NCBI GenBank assembly: GCA_016709145.1
Contig: JADJEK010000002.1
Location: 772,782 to 836,781, forward strand
Length of the DNA: 64,000 nt
Source of the DNA: Planctomycetota bacterium
GTDB lineage: Bacteria; Planctomycetota; B15-G4; JADJEK01
Direction: 5' to 3'
In this document: in pieces, positions 25,169-33,685 of the stretch
Layout of the letters: every line of letters starts with the position of its first letter
Position numbering within the stretch: position 1 is the first letter of the stretch
Position numbers and translations under genes: made by a program
The notes under the pieces: model-generated
Database searches by the model: none
What the model saw: only the letters and a program-made list of their open reading frames with translations
What the model was told of the DNA's origin: nothing

Positions 25169-26683
25169 TCACGGCCCGACGTTCGTTCCGCCGCCGAGAT
25201 CGACGATCGTGTCGCCGAACACGGTCGTCGACGTGATCGAGACGTCGTCGTTCCCGCTGCCCGCCTTCACGGTCACGTTCCCGAGGCACGTCGTACTGGC
25301 GACGTCGAGCATGTTGTTGCCGTCGCCGAGCAGCACCGTGATCTCGTGGTGCGCGACCAGCGACCCGCCGGTGATGACGAACGTGTCCGGGCCCGACGTT
25401 CCGATCATCGTGATCGATTTGTATCCGCCGCCGTCGAACGTGAATCCGTTCGCGTCGGAGCCGTAGCTGATGCGCGCTTCTCCGAACACGCCGCTGTCCT
25501 CGAGACTTCCTGAGTGCATGCCCGACGTACCCGTGATGCGGAGGTTTCCGTAGATCGAGTTCTGATGTCCGGTGAAGCCGTCGTCCAATCCCGCTGGAGC
25601 CGGGCCGAGTTGACAGATGACGTCTCCGTACGCCGTCGATTGCACGAACGAGACGTCGTCGCTGGCGGCCGAGCCGAAGTAGAGCACGTCCCCGCCGATC
25701 TGACTGAGCGCCGAGACGAACACCGTGTTCGATCCCGGACCCAGCTTGAACCTCGCGTCGCCGCCGACCGCGGTGCCGCTGAGCACGATCGAGTCGACAT
25801 CGCCCTTCGACTGGATGTCGACTCCTTCGCCGATCGACGTCGACGAGATCGTCGCGGCGTGCGTCGCGCCACTGCCCAGCTTCAGGTTCAGCATGCCGCT
25901 GATCGCGACGGGGTCGATCGTCGCGGTGACGCTGTCGCTGGCGCCGAAATCACAGCTCACGTCGTCGTGATAGCTGCCCGACAGCGTCACCTGCTTCATT
26001 CCGGTCTTCGCCTTGATCTTCATCGGCCCCCCGATGTGGACCGTGTCGTCCTGGAGCAACTGGTCCGAGCCGCCAGCCAGATCGAGGCTGACGGTTCCTC
26101 CGACGTGCGCGCTGCTCCCGAGTTCGATCAGGTCGGGGAGCGCTCCACCCTTCCACGTCAGGTTCCGCACGACGAACAGAGGAGCGAGATGTGCGATGGT
26201 CCCCACCGATGCGGACGTCGAGATCTTCACGTCGCGCTTGACGATCGAGCCGCCGCCCGTGGTCGTGTCGATGTCCAAGACGTTCGCTTTGCTGTCGATC
26301 TTGAGATCCCGGTCGATGATCGCGCCGACGAACGTGAGTTCGAGGGAATCGAGCGCCGCAGCCTGCACGATCAAGTCGCGCGGAACCGTCAGCGTCGAGA
26401 TCACGTCCTCGTCCATCCCACCGCTATGGACGAAGCGAATGTCCTTCGTCACTCCAGCGAACGTCTGCGCCGACGCCGACCCATTCACGGTCGTCCCAGG
26501 ACCGGACGTGAGTCGGAACGACGTCGGATCCATCAAGCCGGCCTGATCCAAGGCCAGCAGGTCGTCTCCCGCCGAATCCGTGATCGTCAACACTCCTGCT
26601 TTCACCACGGCCTTCATGTCACCCGCATGGGCGATCGCGCTGAGGCAGACGACGACAACCGATCCGATCACGACGCGACGCAT
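25169..26683 (-). CDS. Secreted beta-solenoid-like protein, paralogue A
   Basis: The 504-residue protein starts with a signal peptide (residues 1-20, A-H-A-G cleavage). The body is a repeat of roughly 20-25 residues with alternating polar and hydrophobic positions, phrases such as L-D-L-A-G-G-S-D-Q-L and L-L-G-D-G-N-N-M-L, which suggest a parallel beta-helix with Asp/Asn-Gly turns, possibly calcium-binding. It has a paralogue of identical length at 29256-30770 on the other strand; the first 70 and last 60 residues match best. Both end in G-x-N-x-G-P. Extracellular structural or adhesive function is possible; no enzymatic motif is visible. Confidence 0.7.
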   Translation of the reverse strand: MRRVVIGSVVVVCLSAIAHAGDMKAVVKAGVLTITDSAGDDLLALDQAGLMDPTSFRLTSGPGTTVNGSASAQTFAGVTKDIRFVHSGGMDEDVISTLTVPRDLIVQAAALDSLELTFVGAIIDRDLKIDSKANVLDIDTTTGGGSIVKRDVKISTSASVGTIAHLAPLFVVRNLTWKGGALPDLIELGSSAHVGGTVSLDLAGGSDQLLQDDTVHIGGPMKIKAKTGMKQVTLSGSYHDDVSCDFGASDSVTATIDPVAISGMLNLKLGSGATHAATISSTSIGEGVDIQSKGDVDSIVLSGTAVGGDARFKLGPGSNTVFVSALSQIGGDVLYFGSAASDDVSFVQSTAYGDVICQLGPAPAGLDDGFTGHQNSIYGNLRITGTSGMHSGSLEDSGVFGEARISYGSDANGFTFDGGGYKSITMIGTSGPDTFVITGGSLVAHHEITVLLGDGNNMLDVASTTCLGNVTVKAGSGNDDVSITSTTVFGDTIVDLGGGTNVGP

Positions 26684-26871
26684 GGACGATCTCCGTTCTT
26701 GGAATCGATAGGGGAACTAGAGAGAGCGGCGGGAAGGCTACCCGCAGAGCCGTCGTTCTCGAACGAGGCGGAGCCCGTCCGGCTCACGCAGCACCAGGGT
26801 CGGACCTCCTCGTCGATCAGCTTCCAGTCCCGCTCGCGCCACGACGCGCCCAACTCGAGTTCATGGCGACC

Positions 26872-28575
26872 TCACGGCGCATCGCCTCGCAGCGCATTGC
26901 TGAACGCCGCCCCGCACGCGGCCGCCGGATCCGGAAGGACGAACTGGAAGTAGAACGACAGCCCCGACACTCCCGCCGGCCACGCTGGCCACGGCAATTG
27001 CATCGTGCCCGTCGCATCCGTCGGCAACGAAAGCGCCAAGGCGAACGGGAACGGCACCGGCGTCCCGCACTGCAGCGGCGTGGGAGCGCTGGCCAACGAC
27101 ACGAACAGCACCGTCGCGCTGGATGGCCGCGCGCTGTTCAGCAGCAAGCCGCCCGGCGAGCCGGCGACCAACGTCCCAGCGCCGATCAAGTTCGGCACGC
27201 CGGTGACTCCCGCGAGACCGGAACCGAGATTCGTCCACGGCGACGGCAACGGACCGCGCACGAACACGTCGAGCGTTGCGTTGGTGTCGCCGGCCACCAA
27301 GTTGCTCGCCATCGACTGGAACAGCACGAAGCGACCGTCCGACGGAATCGTCGGCAATTGCGTCGCGTTGTTCGCGAGCCCCGTGGGCGTGGCCCAACTC
27401 GTGGACGTCGTGGTGCCGGTCGCGCGATCACGGACGTACACCGATTGCCAACCCGAAACTCCGGGCACGAGGTTGTTCGCCCAGCTCACGAACACGACGT
27501 ACCGACCGTCGGCCGACACCGCCGTCGGTTGGCCCGAGACGTTGGACCCGGAATTCGCCACGGCTCCGACGGACGAGAGATTGACGCGCTCGGTGACGCC
27601 CAGATCGAGGTCGCGCACGAAGACGTCGGTCAGGAAGTTCGTGTCGCCCGCGACCAGATCGTTGGCGTTGCTGTGGAACGCGACGACGCGACCGTTCGCG
27701 GAGATCGACGCCGCATCGCTCGCGTCGTTGCCGAATCCGCCACCGATCGCGGGACTCGCGAGCGTCGTCGTCCCGAGGATCCGATCGCGCACGAAGACCT
27801 GTTTGAACTGGACTCCGGACGCGCCGACGAGGTTTCCCGAGTTGCTGTTGAACGCGATGAAGCGGCCGTCCGCCGACAGCGTGGGTCCGTCGCTGCTCCC
27901 GTTCTCGAGTCCACCGGTCGAGGACACGCTGACGAGCGTCGTGGTCCCGGTCGGTCGGTGGCGCAAGAACACGTGCGGCACGAAGTTGTTGGCGAGCGGG
28001 ACGAGCGTCGACGACACGCTGACGAACGCGATCCACTGGCCATCGGCGGAGATGGCCGGAGACGTCCCGCCGCCGTCGCCTCGAGCGCCGGCGCTCGACA
28101 CGCTGACGCGGGACGTCGTCGCCGTGGCTCGATCGTGCACGAACACGTCCGCGACGAAGTTCGTGTCCGACGCGACCAGATTCGTCGCCGTGCTCTCGAA
28201 CACGACGAAGCGTCCATCGGCCGAGATCCCCGGCGAACCGCTCGCGCTGTTGGCCTGCGCACCGGTCGACGTCACGCTGACGCGCGTCGTCGTGCCCGCG
28301 ACGCGATCGCGCACGAAGACGTCGGCGACGCCGTTCGTGTCCCCCGCGACGAGGTTCGTCGCTTCGCTCGTGAACGCGACGAAGCGGCCGTCCGGCGACA
28401 ACGCTCCGCGCAGTTGGCTCGGACCGTCGCCTTGCGCGCCGGCCGAGGACACGCTGACCCGTTCGGTCGTTTGCGCGACCGCAACGGCGCACGAGCCAGT
28501 GATCCCGAGGACGACCGCCAGCGCGGTCGACACGACGGACCAGGGACGAGACTGCGAACCTGACGACGTCGACAT
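26872..28575 (-). CDS. Secreted PD40/TolB-like repeat protein with shared C-terminal domain
   Basis: The ATG at 28575 has GGGAG 8 nt upstream and opens into a signal peptide with an unusually long N-region (core about residues 14-33). The 567-residue product carries eight to nine repeats of about 50 residues with the pattern S-A-D-G-R-F-V-x-F-x-S-x-A-x-N-L-V-A-G-D-T-N and V-F-V-R-D-R, characteristic of PD40/TolB-type beta-propellers. After the propeller a C-terminal domain of about 110 residues with paired Cys follows; this is of the same type as in 6984-7466, 31077-32000 and 47322-48452. Extracellular location is clear; ligand unknown. Confidence 0.8.
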   Translation of the reverse strand: MSTSSGSQSRPWSVVSTALAVVLGITGSCAVAVAQTTERVSVSSAGAQGDGPSQLRGALSPDGRFVAFTSEATNLVAGDTNGVADVFVRDRVAGTTTRVSVTSTGAQANSASGSPGISADGRFVVFESTATNLVASDTNFVADVFVHDRATATTSRVSVSSAGARGDGGGTSPAISADGQWIAFVSVSSTLVPLANNFVPHVFLRHRPTGTTTLVSVSSTGGLENGSSDGPTLSADGRFIAFNSNSGNLVGASGVQFKQVFVRDRILGTTTLASPAIGGGFGNDASDAASISANGRVVAFHSNANDLVAGDTNFLTDVFVRDLDLGVTERVNLSSVGAVANSGSNVSGQPTAVSADGRYVVFVSWANNLVPGVSGWQSVYVRDRATGTTTSTSWATPTGLANNATQLPTIPSDGRFVLFQSMASNLVAGDTNATLDVFVRGPLPSPWTNLGSGLAGVTGVPNLIGAGTLVAGSPGGLLLNSARPSSATVLFVSLASAPTPLQCGTPVPFPFALALSLPTDATGTMQLPWPAWPAGVSGLSFYFQFVLPDPAAACGAAFSNALRGDAP

Positions 28576-28769
28576 CGGAGGACTCCCGTGAACGGCCAGG
28601 GGCGCATTGCGACCATCGCCCGCCCTAGAACGACTCACGGAATCGCGTGACGCGACCCCATACGGATTCTCGAACTCAAGCGAAGATCGTCGACCCTGTG
28701 CGGACCGCGGCCGCGCGCCCCTCGTCACGACGGCGCGATCCACCGCGCTTCGAACAGCGCGCGGACCGC

Positions 28770-29138
28770 GACGACCCCGCGCTCGCCACCGAGGTCCGCG
28801 CGCTCGGGCTGCTGCTCGGCATGCTCGTGCGCGAGGCTGACGGCGGCTCGCCGCGACTGCGCGCGGACCTCGATTCCATCGTGCGCGTTGCGCGTCACGC
28901 CGAACCGGCGCAACGCTACGCGACGGCGGAACGACTCTGTGAATTCGAGGATCTGCCCGAGACGGCGGGCCGCGTCCGTCTGTCGCTCGGCGCCTTGGAC
29001 GCCGACGTTGGCCGCATCGACGACGCGCGGCGTCACTTCGAGCGCGGACTCGAACTGGCGCGCGCACACCGCGGATTCGACGCCAAGACGATTCGAGTCG
29101 CCGGGGAGCGCCAGGAAACGCTGAACCGCGACCGTTGA
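28770..29138 (+). pseudogene. Remnant of a Ser/Thr protein kinase gene (C-terminal part)
   Basis: The translation resembles the end of a Planctomycetota Ser/Thr kinase: T-E-V-R-A-L-G-L-L-L corresponds to the subdomain IX helix (usually T-D-V-Y-A-L-G), then the D-L-D-S-I-V-R-V-A and P-A-Q-R-Y-A-T-A-E-R-L motifs of subdomain XI, followed after a deletion by a TPR-like R-R-H-F-E-R-G-L-E-L-A helix. ATP-binding and catalytic subdomains I-VIII are missing. A fragment of the opposite end of such a gene lies at 32840-32973 on the minus strand. The frame is open from 28647, but the first 40 residues are unlikely to be coding. Confidence 0.6.
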
Positions 29139-29255
29139 ATCGTGGAATGGTGATCTTCCGCGTCATTTCGGACTTCGGAATCGTTTTCGAACCGAGGACC
29201 GAGACGTAACCTTCGGATCCGTAGGACAGTCGTTCAAACTTCTGGAGTGCCGATC

Positions 29256-30770
29256 ATGCGCGCGATCACTGCGGCGACGTGGCTCGTGGTCCTTTCGGTT
29301 TCGGGTGCGGTCGAAGGCGGTGACATGACCGCCACGCTGAAATCGGGCGTCCTGACGATCAAGGACTCGTCGGCCGACGACTCCTTCACGATCGACCAAG
29401 CGGCTCTGATGACGACGAACTTCCGGCTGACCCCCGATCCGGGCACGACGATCAACGGGTCGGGCGCGGCGCAGGTGTTCTCCGGGGTCAGCAAGGACGT
29501 GAAGTTGGCGTTCACGAGCGGCACCGACGCGGTCGAACTCGACGACGTGACCGTGGCGCGGGACCTCGTGGTGACCGGCGGGAAGGGCACCCAGGTAAGT
29601 GTCGTCATTGCGAACGGCCTCGACGTCGGCCGCGATCTGCGCGTCGACTCGAAGACGCCCGTCTTCTCGCTGTCGTCGACCGGGACCGGCAACCTCGTGC
29701 GCCGCGACGTCAAATGCGATCTGCGCGGTACGACGGCGAACACGCTCGTGTTCACGCCGCTTCATGTGTTGAGGAACACGATCGTGAAGGGCTCGAAGGC
29801 GACCGACGTCATGGTCGTCGGGGCCAACGTCCAGCTCGTCGGCAACCTGACGTTCGACGTCGGCGCCGGAAACGACACGTTCGTCGACACCAACACGATC
29901 GTCGTCGGCGGCAACTTCAAGATGACGGGCAAGGCCGGTACGAAGACCTGTGTGGCCACAGGCAAGTACGGCGGCAACCTGACCACCGATCTCGGGAACG
30001 GCGACGGAAACGTCCTGGTCTGCACGGCCCCGAACGTCGGCGGCTCACTGCGCGCGAAATTCGGCACCGGGACCAACAACGTCTTGACGGTCTCCGGGAC
30101 CGACGTCACCGACGGCATCGAGTGCACGTCGAAAGGCAATCAGGACACGGTGACCATCGCGAACACCGGGACCGGAAGCGACGTTCGCATCAAGCTTGCC
30201 GACGGGACGAACGTCGTGACGGTCACCGGCAGCTCCGTGATCGGCGGCGACATCCGCATGACCGGCGGCAACGGCGTGGACAACTTCGGAGTCAATGCCT
30301 CGTCGACGTTCGGCGACATCAAGGCCAACTTCGCATCGGCACCCACGGGCTTCACCGATGCCTACAACATGCTCCTCGGCTCGGTGGGCGGTGACGTCTC
30401 GGTGACGGCGGGCGCCGGATCGTTCGGTGGCGCGATCGAGGACGTGACGGTCGTCGGCGGCGTGAAGCTCCATCTGGGAAGCGGCGACAACGCGTACACC
30501 CTCGATGGCGGCGTCTTCGGCTCGGTCGACGTCACGACCGGGGCGGGCAACGATACGTTCACCCTCACCGGCGGCACGATCGAGGTCGTTGCCGACGTGA
30601 GGCTCCTGCTCGGATCGGGCAACAACTCGATGCCGATCGCGCACACGACGGTCGGCCGCGACCTCATCGTGAAGACCGGCAACGGCGGCGACACGATCTC
30701 GATCGCGACCACGACGATCATCGGGACGCAGAGCATCGATCTCGGCGGGGGCATGAACAGCGGCCCGTGA
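29256..30770 (+). CDS. Secreted beta-solenoid-like protein, paralogue B
   Basis: The start is set at the ATG at 29256 (GGAG 9 nt upstream), not at the GTG three codons earlier, giving 504 residues, the same as paralogue A at 25169-26683. Signal peptide at residues 1-20. The repeated segments G-N-L-T-F-D-V-G-A-G-N-D-T-F and L-L-G-S-G-N-N-S again suggest a parallel beta-helix with Gly-Asn/Asp turns. It is more Thr- and Lys-rich than paralogue A, and several blades differ. The inverted position of the two paralogues, with the PD40 gene and kinase remnant between them, could have promoted local rearrangement. Function unknown. Confidence 0.7.
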   Translation: MRAITAATWLVVLSVSGAVEGGDMTATLKSGVLTIKDSSADDSFTIDQAALMTTNFRLTPDPGTTINGSGAAQVFSGVSKDVKLAFTSGTDAVELDDVTVARDLVVTGGKGTQVSVVIANGLDVGRDLRVDSKTPVFSLSSTGTGNLVRRDVKCDLRGTTANTLVFTPLHVLRNTIVKGSKATDVMVVGANVQLVGNLTFDVGAGNDTFVDTNTIVVGGNFKMTGKAGTKTCVATGKYGGNLTTDLGNGDGNVLVCTAPNVGGSLRAKFGTGTNNVLTVSGTDVTDGIECTSKGNQDTVTIANTGTGSDVRIKLADGTNVVTVTGSSVIGGDIRMTGGNGVDNFGVNASSTFGDIKANFASAPTGFTDAYNMLLGSVGGDVSVTAGAGSFGGAIEDVTVVGGVKLHLGSGDNAYTLDGGVFGSVDVTTGAGNDTFTLTGGTIEVVADVRLLLGSGNNSMPIAHTTVGRDLIVKTGNGGDTISIATTTIIGTQSIDLGGGMNSGP

Positions 30771-31076
30771 GCGGGACCGCGCAGCGCGTGTGATCACGCT
30801 CCGACGAATCCGACGCTCTCCGCGGCCGTAGGACGAGCCGCAATCCTTCCGAGGCAACCCACCGACGCAGCTTCGCCCCTCGTGGCGGACGTCGAACCCT
30901 CGCGTTCGGCGTCCGCCGTTTCATTCTCCGAACTTCCGCCGGAATCCATTGCGCCCGCCACCGCGCCACCGCGTCTTGCGCCGTGGTTCGAGGGAAGTCC
31001 ACGTCGCCTTCCCCGCGAGCCACCCGCGACGGCCCGAGCGTCTCGGGACCCCTCGTCCGAGGTCCTGGAGTCGAGC

Positions 31077-32000
31077 ATGGAACACCTGGCGTCCTCCGTC
31101 TTTCGCACGGCGTACCGATCCGCGCTGACGATCGCCGTCGCGACGTGCGCCGCGATCGGGCTGCACGCAGCACCGCAAGCCGGCTCGTCCGGCGTGGCGG
31201 GCAGCCCAAGCGTCACGGCACTCGCGCAGTCCACATCGGCGTCGGGCGGCGTCTCCGCCGGAACCGCGGTCAAGGTCGAGGCCGAAGTCGCCGCACCGGC
31301 GACGGGCACCGTCATGACCTCGGCGAGCTTCCGCCTCGAGACCGGTGTCGTGTGGATCGAGCCGAGCCTCGGGACGCAGCAGCCCGTCGTGTTCGGCGTC
31401 GAGCCCGCGCAAGGCCTGTCGGTCGGCGGCTCGCCGGCGATCCTGCACGGCCTGAACTTCCAGGAGAGCGGCGCGGGCGCGACGGCCGTGACGTTCAACG
31501 GCGTCGCCGCCACCGACGTCGTCGTCCAGAACGACGGCACGATCACGCTGACGACGCCACCCGGCGTCGACGGCCTCGGGAACTCGATCGGCCTCGCCGA
31601 CGTGCGCGTGACGAACGCCATCGGGTCCGACGCGAGCACGAACGCGTTCATGTACCTGCCCGCGCTGGCGATGTACGGCCCGGCTCAGGTCGGAAAGTTC
31701 GCCGAGATCGCGGTGCGCTCGTCGCCGAACTCGCTGCTGTACCTGTTCATCGGCGGCGCGATTCCGGGACTCGGAGTCGCAGCCCCGCCGTTCGCGGGCA
31801 GCATCGCGATCACCGTCAACCGCATCCAAGCCGTCTCGGCGTTCCCCATGCCGACCGGCGAAGTCGTGTTGGCGATCCCGATCCCCGACGACCCCGCGTT
31901 GATCGGCTTCTCGATCGACATGCAGGCGCTCTCCATCACTTCCGTCTCGCCGCTCGCGGGCGCGTTCAGCAGCCCGCTTCGCGTCACCCTTTTCAACTGA
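31077..32000 (+). CDS. Secreted IPT/TIG-domain protein with shared C-terminal domain
   Basis: ATG at 31077 with GGAG 8 nt before it; the frame is open from 30882 but that part is Pro/Arg-rich and unlikely. The 307-residue product has a signal peptide with a long N-region (hydrophobic core about 14-28). Residues 100-190 form an IPT/TIG domain: V-E-P-A-Q-G-L-S-V-G-G, I-L-H-G-L-N-F, V-T-F-N-G-V-A-A-T-D-V and the closing V-R-V-T-N. The last 110 residues belong to the C-terminal domain type seen in three other secreted proteins here. The next gene follows after 20 nt, so they are probably cotranscribed. Confidence 0.75.
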   Translation: MEHLASSVFRTAYRSALTIAVATCAAIGLHAAPQAGSSGVAGSPSVTALAQSTSASGGVSAGTAVKVEAEVAAPATGTVMTSASFRLETGVVWIEPSLGTQQPVVFGVEPAQGLSVGGSPAILHGLNFQESGAGATAVTFNGVAATDVVVQNDGTITLTTPPGVDGLGNSIGLADVRVTNAIGSDASTNAFMYLPALAMYGPAQVGKFAEIAVRSSPNSLLYLFIGGAIPGLGVAAPPFAGSIAITVNRIQAVSAFPMPTGEVVLAIPIPDDPALIGFSIDMQALSITSVSPLAGAFSSPLRVTLFN

Positions 32001-32020
32001 TCGCACGAAGGCCTAACCCC

Positions 32021-32854
32021 ATGAAGTTCCAAATCCTCTTGTCCCTGTTGTTCGCGCTCGGAATCTCCGGCACGGCGATGGCTCGCCAGAGCGCGCCGCC
32101 GGTGCTGCAGTACCAGGCTCGTCTGCTCGACACGCTCGGCAACCCCGTGACGGCGAGCGGTGTGGTCGTGACGTTCCGCGTCTACGACGCGCCCGTCGGC
32201 GGCAACGAATTGTTCGCGGAGACGCAGTCGATCGACGTGGTCGGCGGGCTGCTCAGCGCACCAATCGGCTCGGTGCAGCCGCTCGCGACGACGCTGTTCT
32301 CGACCAGCGCGAACCGCTGGCTCGGGATCACCGTCGGCGCCGATACGGAAATGACACCGCGCCAGCGCTTCGGAAGCTCGGCGTACGCGCTGCGCGCGGA
32401 CACGGCTCGTCTCGCGGACGACGTGACCGGGATGGAGATTCATCCCGCAAGCGTGTCGATCGGCGGCGTGCTTGTGATCGACGAGAACGGCAACTGGGTC
32501 GGGAGCCCGACGGGCTTGGTCGGTCCGATGGGCGACGTCGGTCCCACGGGCGCGTCACCGTTCGACCTCGACGCCGGCAATGCTGTGTTCCTGACGGGCA
32601 AGATCGGCATCGGGACCAGCACGCCGAACGGCAAGTTGACGGTCTCCACCAGTGCAACCGGTACCGGCCTCGAGCACACCAACGGCACGACCACGATGGC
32701 GTCGAAGTTCTCCGCCGGCGGCTTCGGCCGGTTCGGAACGACGTCCGACCATACGTTCCAAGTGAGCACCAACGACAATCCGCGCATCACGGTACTGTCG
32801 ACCGGAGAGGTCGGGTTCGGACTCGAGCATTCGCGCGGGCAGACCACGCGATAG
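32021..32854 (+). CDS. Secreted collagen-like/fibre-like protein, probably truncated
   Basis: The 277-residue product starts with a signal peptide (residues 1-22). An N-terminal beta domain (Q-Y-Q-A-R-L-L-D, V-T-F-R-V-Y-D) resembles the conserved start of many secreted fibre-like proteins of this phylum. Then follow a short Gly-X-Y collagen-like piece (G-P-M-G-D-V-G-P-T-G) and the G-K-I-G-I-G-T-S-T-P-N-G-K-L motif seen at the start of trimeric tail-fibre or intramolecular-chaperone proteins. The expected long C-terminus is missing: the stop codon lies inside sequence that reads, on the other strand, as the beginning of a kinase domain. The gene was therefore probably cut by a rearrangement near 32840. 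Confidence 0.7.
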   Translation: MKFQILLSLLFALGISGTAMARQSAPPVLQYQARLLDTLGNPVTASGVVVTFRVYDAPVGGNELFAETQSIDVVGGLLSAPIGSVQPLATTLFSTSANRWLGITVGADTEMTPRQRFGSSAYALRADTARLADDVTGMEIHPASVSIGGVLVIDENGNWVGSPTGLVGPMGDVGPTGASPFDLDAGNAVFLTGKIGIGTSTPNGKLTVSTSATGTGLEHTNGTTTMASKFSAGGFGRFGTTSDHTFQVSTNDNPRITVLSTGEVGFGLEHSRGQTTR

Positions 32855-32973
32855 CGACCGATGCGTTGTCCGACTTCCAACGGTCGGGTCACCGCGATCG
32901 CGCGCGCATTCGGGTCGAGGTCGCAGACCTCGATGAAGAGTTCTCGGATCCGTTCGGGATCGACGCGACTCAT
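32840..32973 (-). pseudogene. Remnant of a Ser/Thr kinase gene (N-terminal part)
   Basis: The ATG at 32973 overlaps the stop of the ECF sigma gene as ATGA, the normal arrangement of sigma factor and kinase in this phylum. The translation begins with R-I-R-E-L-F-I-E-V-C-D-L-D, typical for such kinases, and after an internal deletion reads G-Q-R-I-G-R-Y-R-V-V, the entry into the kinase domain. It then changes abruptly into sequence belonging to the converging fibre-like gene. The Gly-rich loop and everything after it are absent. Confidence 0.6.
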
Positions 32974-33593
32974 TCGCGAGGGGCCGGACCCCGAGACCCG
33001 GACAGCGCGCGCTGCAGCCACGCGCGGGCGAACCGCCAGTCGTAGTCGACCGTGCGCGCGCTGACCTCGAGCGCCGCGGCGACGTCGTCGACCGACAGGC
33101 CGGCGTAGAACCGCAACTCGGCGACTTTCGCGGGTCGCGGATGCTGGGACTCGAGGGCAGTCAACGCGGCCTCGAGATCGAGGACGTCGACGCCGGCCGG
33201 CGCGATCGCGGCGACGTCGTCGATCGTCACGCGGTCCTGCGCTCCCCCGCGCTTCGCCGCGGAGCGCTTGCGCGCGTGATCGACCAGGATCTGGCGCATC
33301 GCGGTCGCCGCGACGGCCATGAAGCGCTTGCTGTCGTCGAAGCCGCCGTCGGCACGCGCGAGGCGCAGGTAGATCTCGTGCACGAGAGCGGTAGGTTGCA
33401 GCGTGTGATCGCGCCGGTTGCGGCCCATCTGCCGCACCGCCAGCTCGTGCAGTTCCGCATAGACGAGCGGCAGCAATCGCTCGATCGCGCCGGCCTCACC
33501 GGCTCGCATCGACGCGAGGATGCGCGACACGTCGCTGGAACGATCCTCGGCCAATCGGCCCCCGAACGGCGCTGGACCAAGGGACGCCGTCAC
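32970..33593 (-). CDS. ECF-type RNA polymerase sigma factor
   Basis: The 207-residue protein belongs to the ECF group found next to Ser/Thr kinases in Planctomycetota and Acidobacteriota. Sigma region 2 is around residues 25-105 (L-P-L-V-Y-A-E-L-H-E-L-A and the D-H-T-L-Q-P-T-A-L-V-H-E-I-Y-L-R-L signature), and region 4 helix-turn-helix is around 145-195 (L-R-F-Y-A-G-L-S-V-D-D-V-A-A-A-L-E-V-S). A GTG at 33593 is the likely start. It would have been cotranscribed with the kinase gene that follows with a 4-nt overlap, but that kinase is now a remnant, so the sigma factor may be left without its regulator. Confidence 0.9.
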   Translation of the reverse strand: MTASLGPAPFGGRLAEDRSSDVSRILASMRAGEAGAIERLLPLVYAELHELAVRQMGRNRRDHTLQPTALVHEIYLRLARADGGFDDSKRFMAVAATAMRQILVDHARKRSAAKRGGAQDRVTIDDVAAIAPAGVDVLDLEAALTALESQHPRPAKVAELRFYAGLSVDDVAAALEVSARTVDYDWRFARAWLQRALSGSRGPAPRE

Positions 33594-33685
33594 GGCAGGC
33601 GGGACGACCTTGGCGCGGCGCAGGGTATCCCGCCGTCGCGGGCACGGGCAAGCGCCGAGGCGACCCCATCGGTAACGTCCACACC

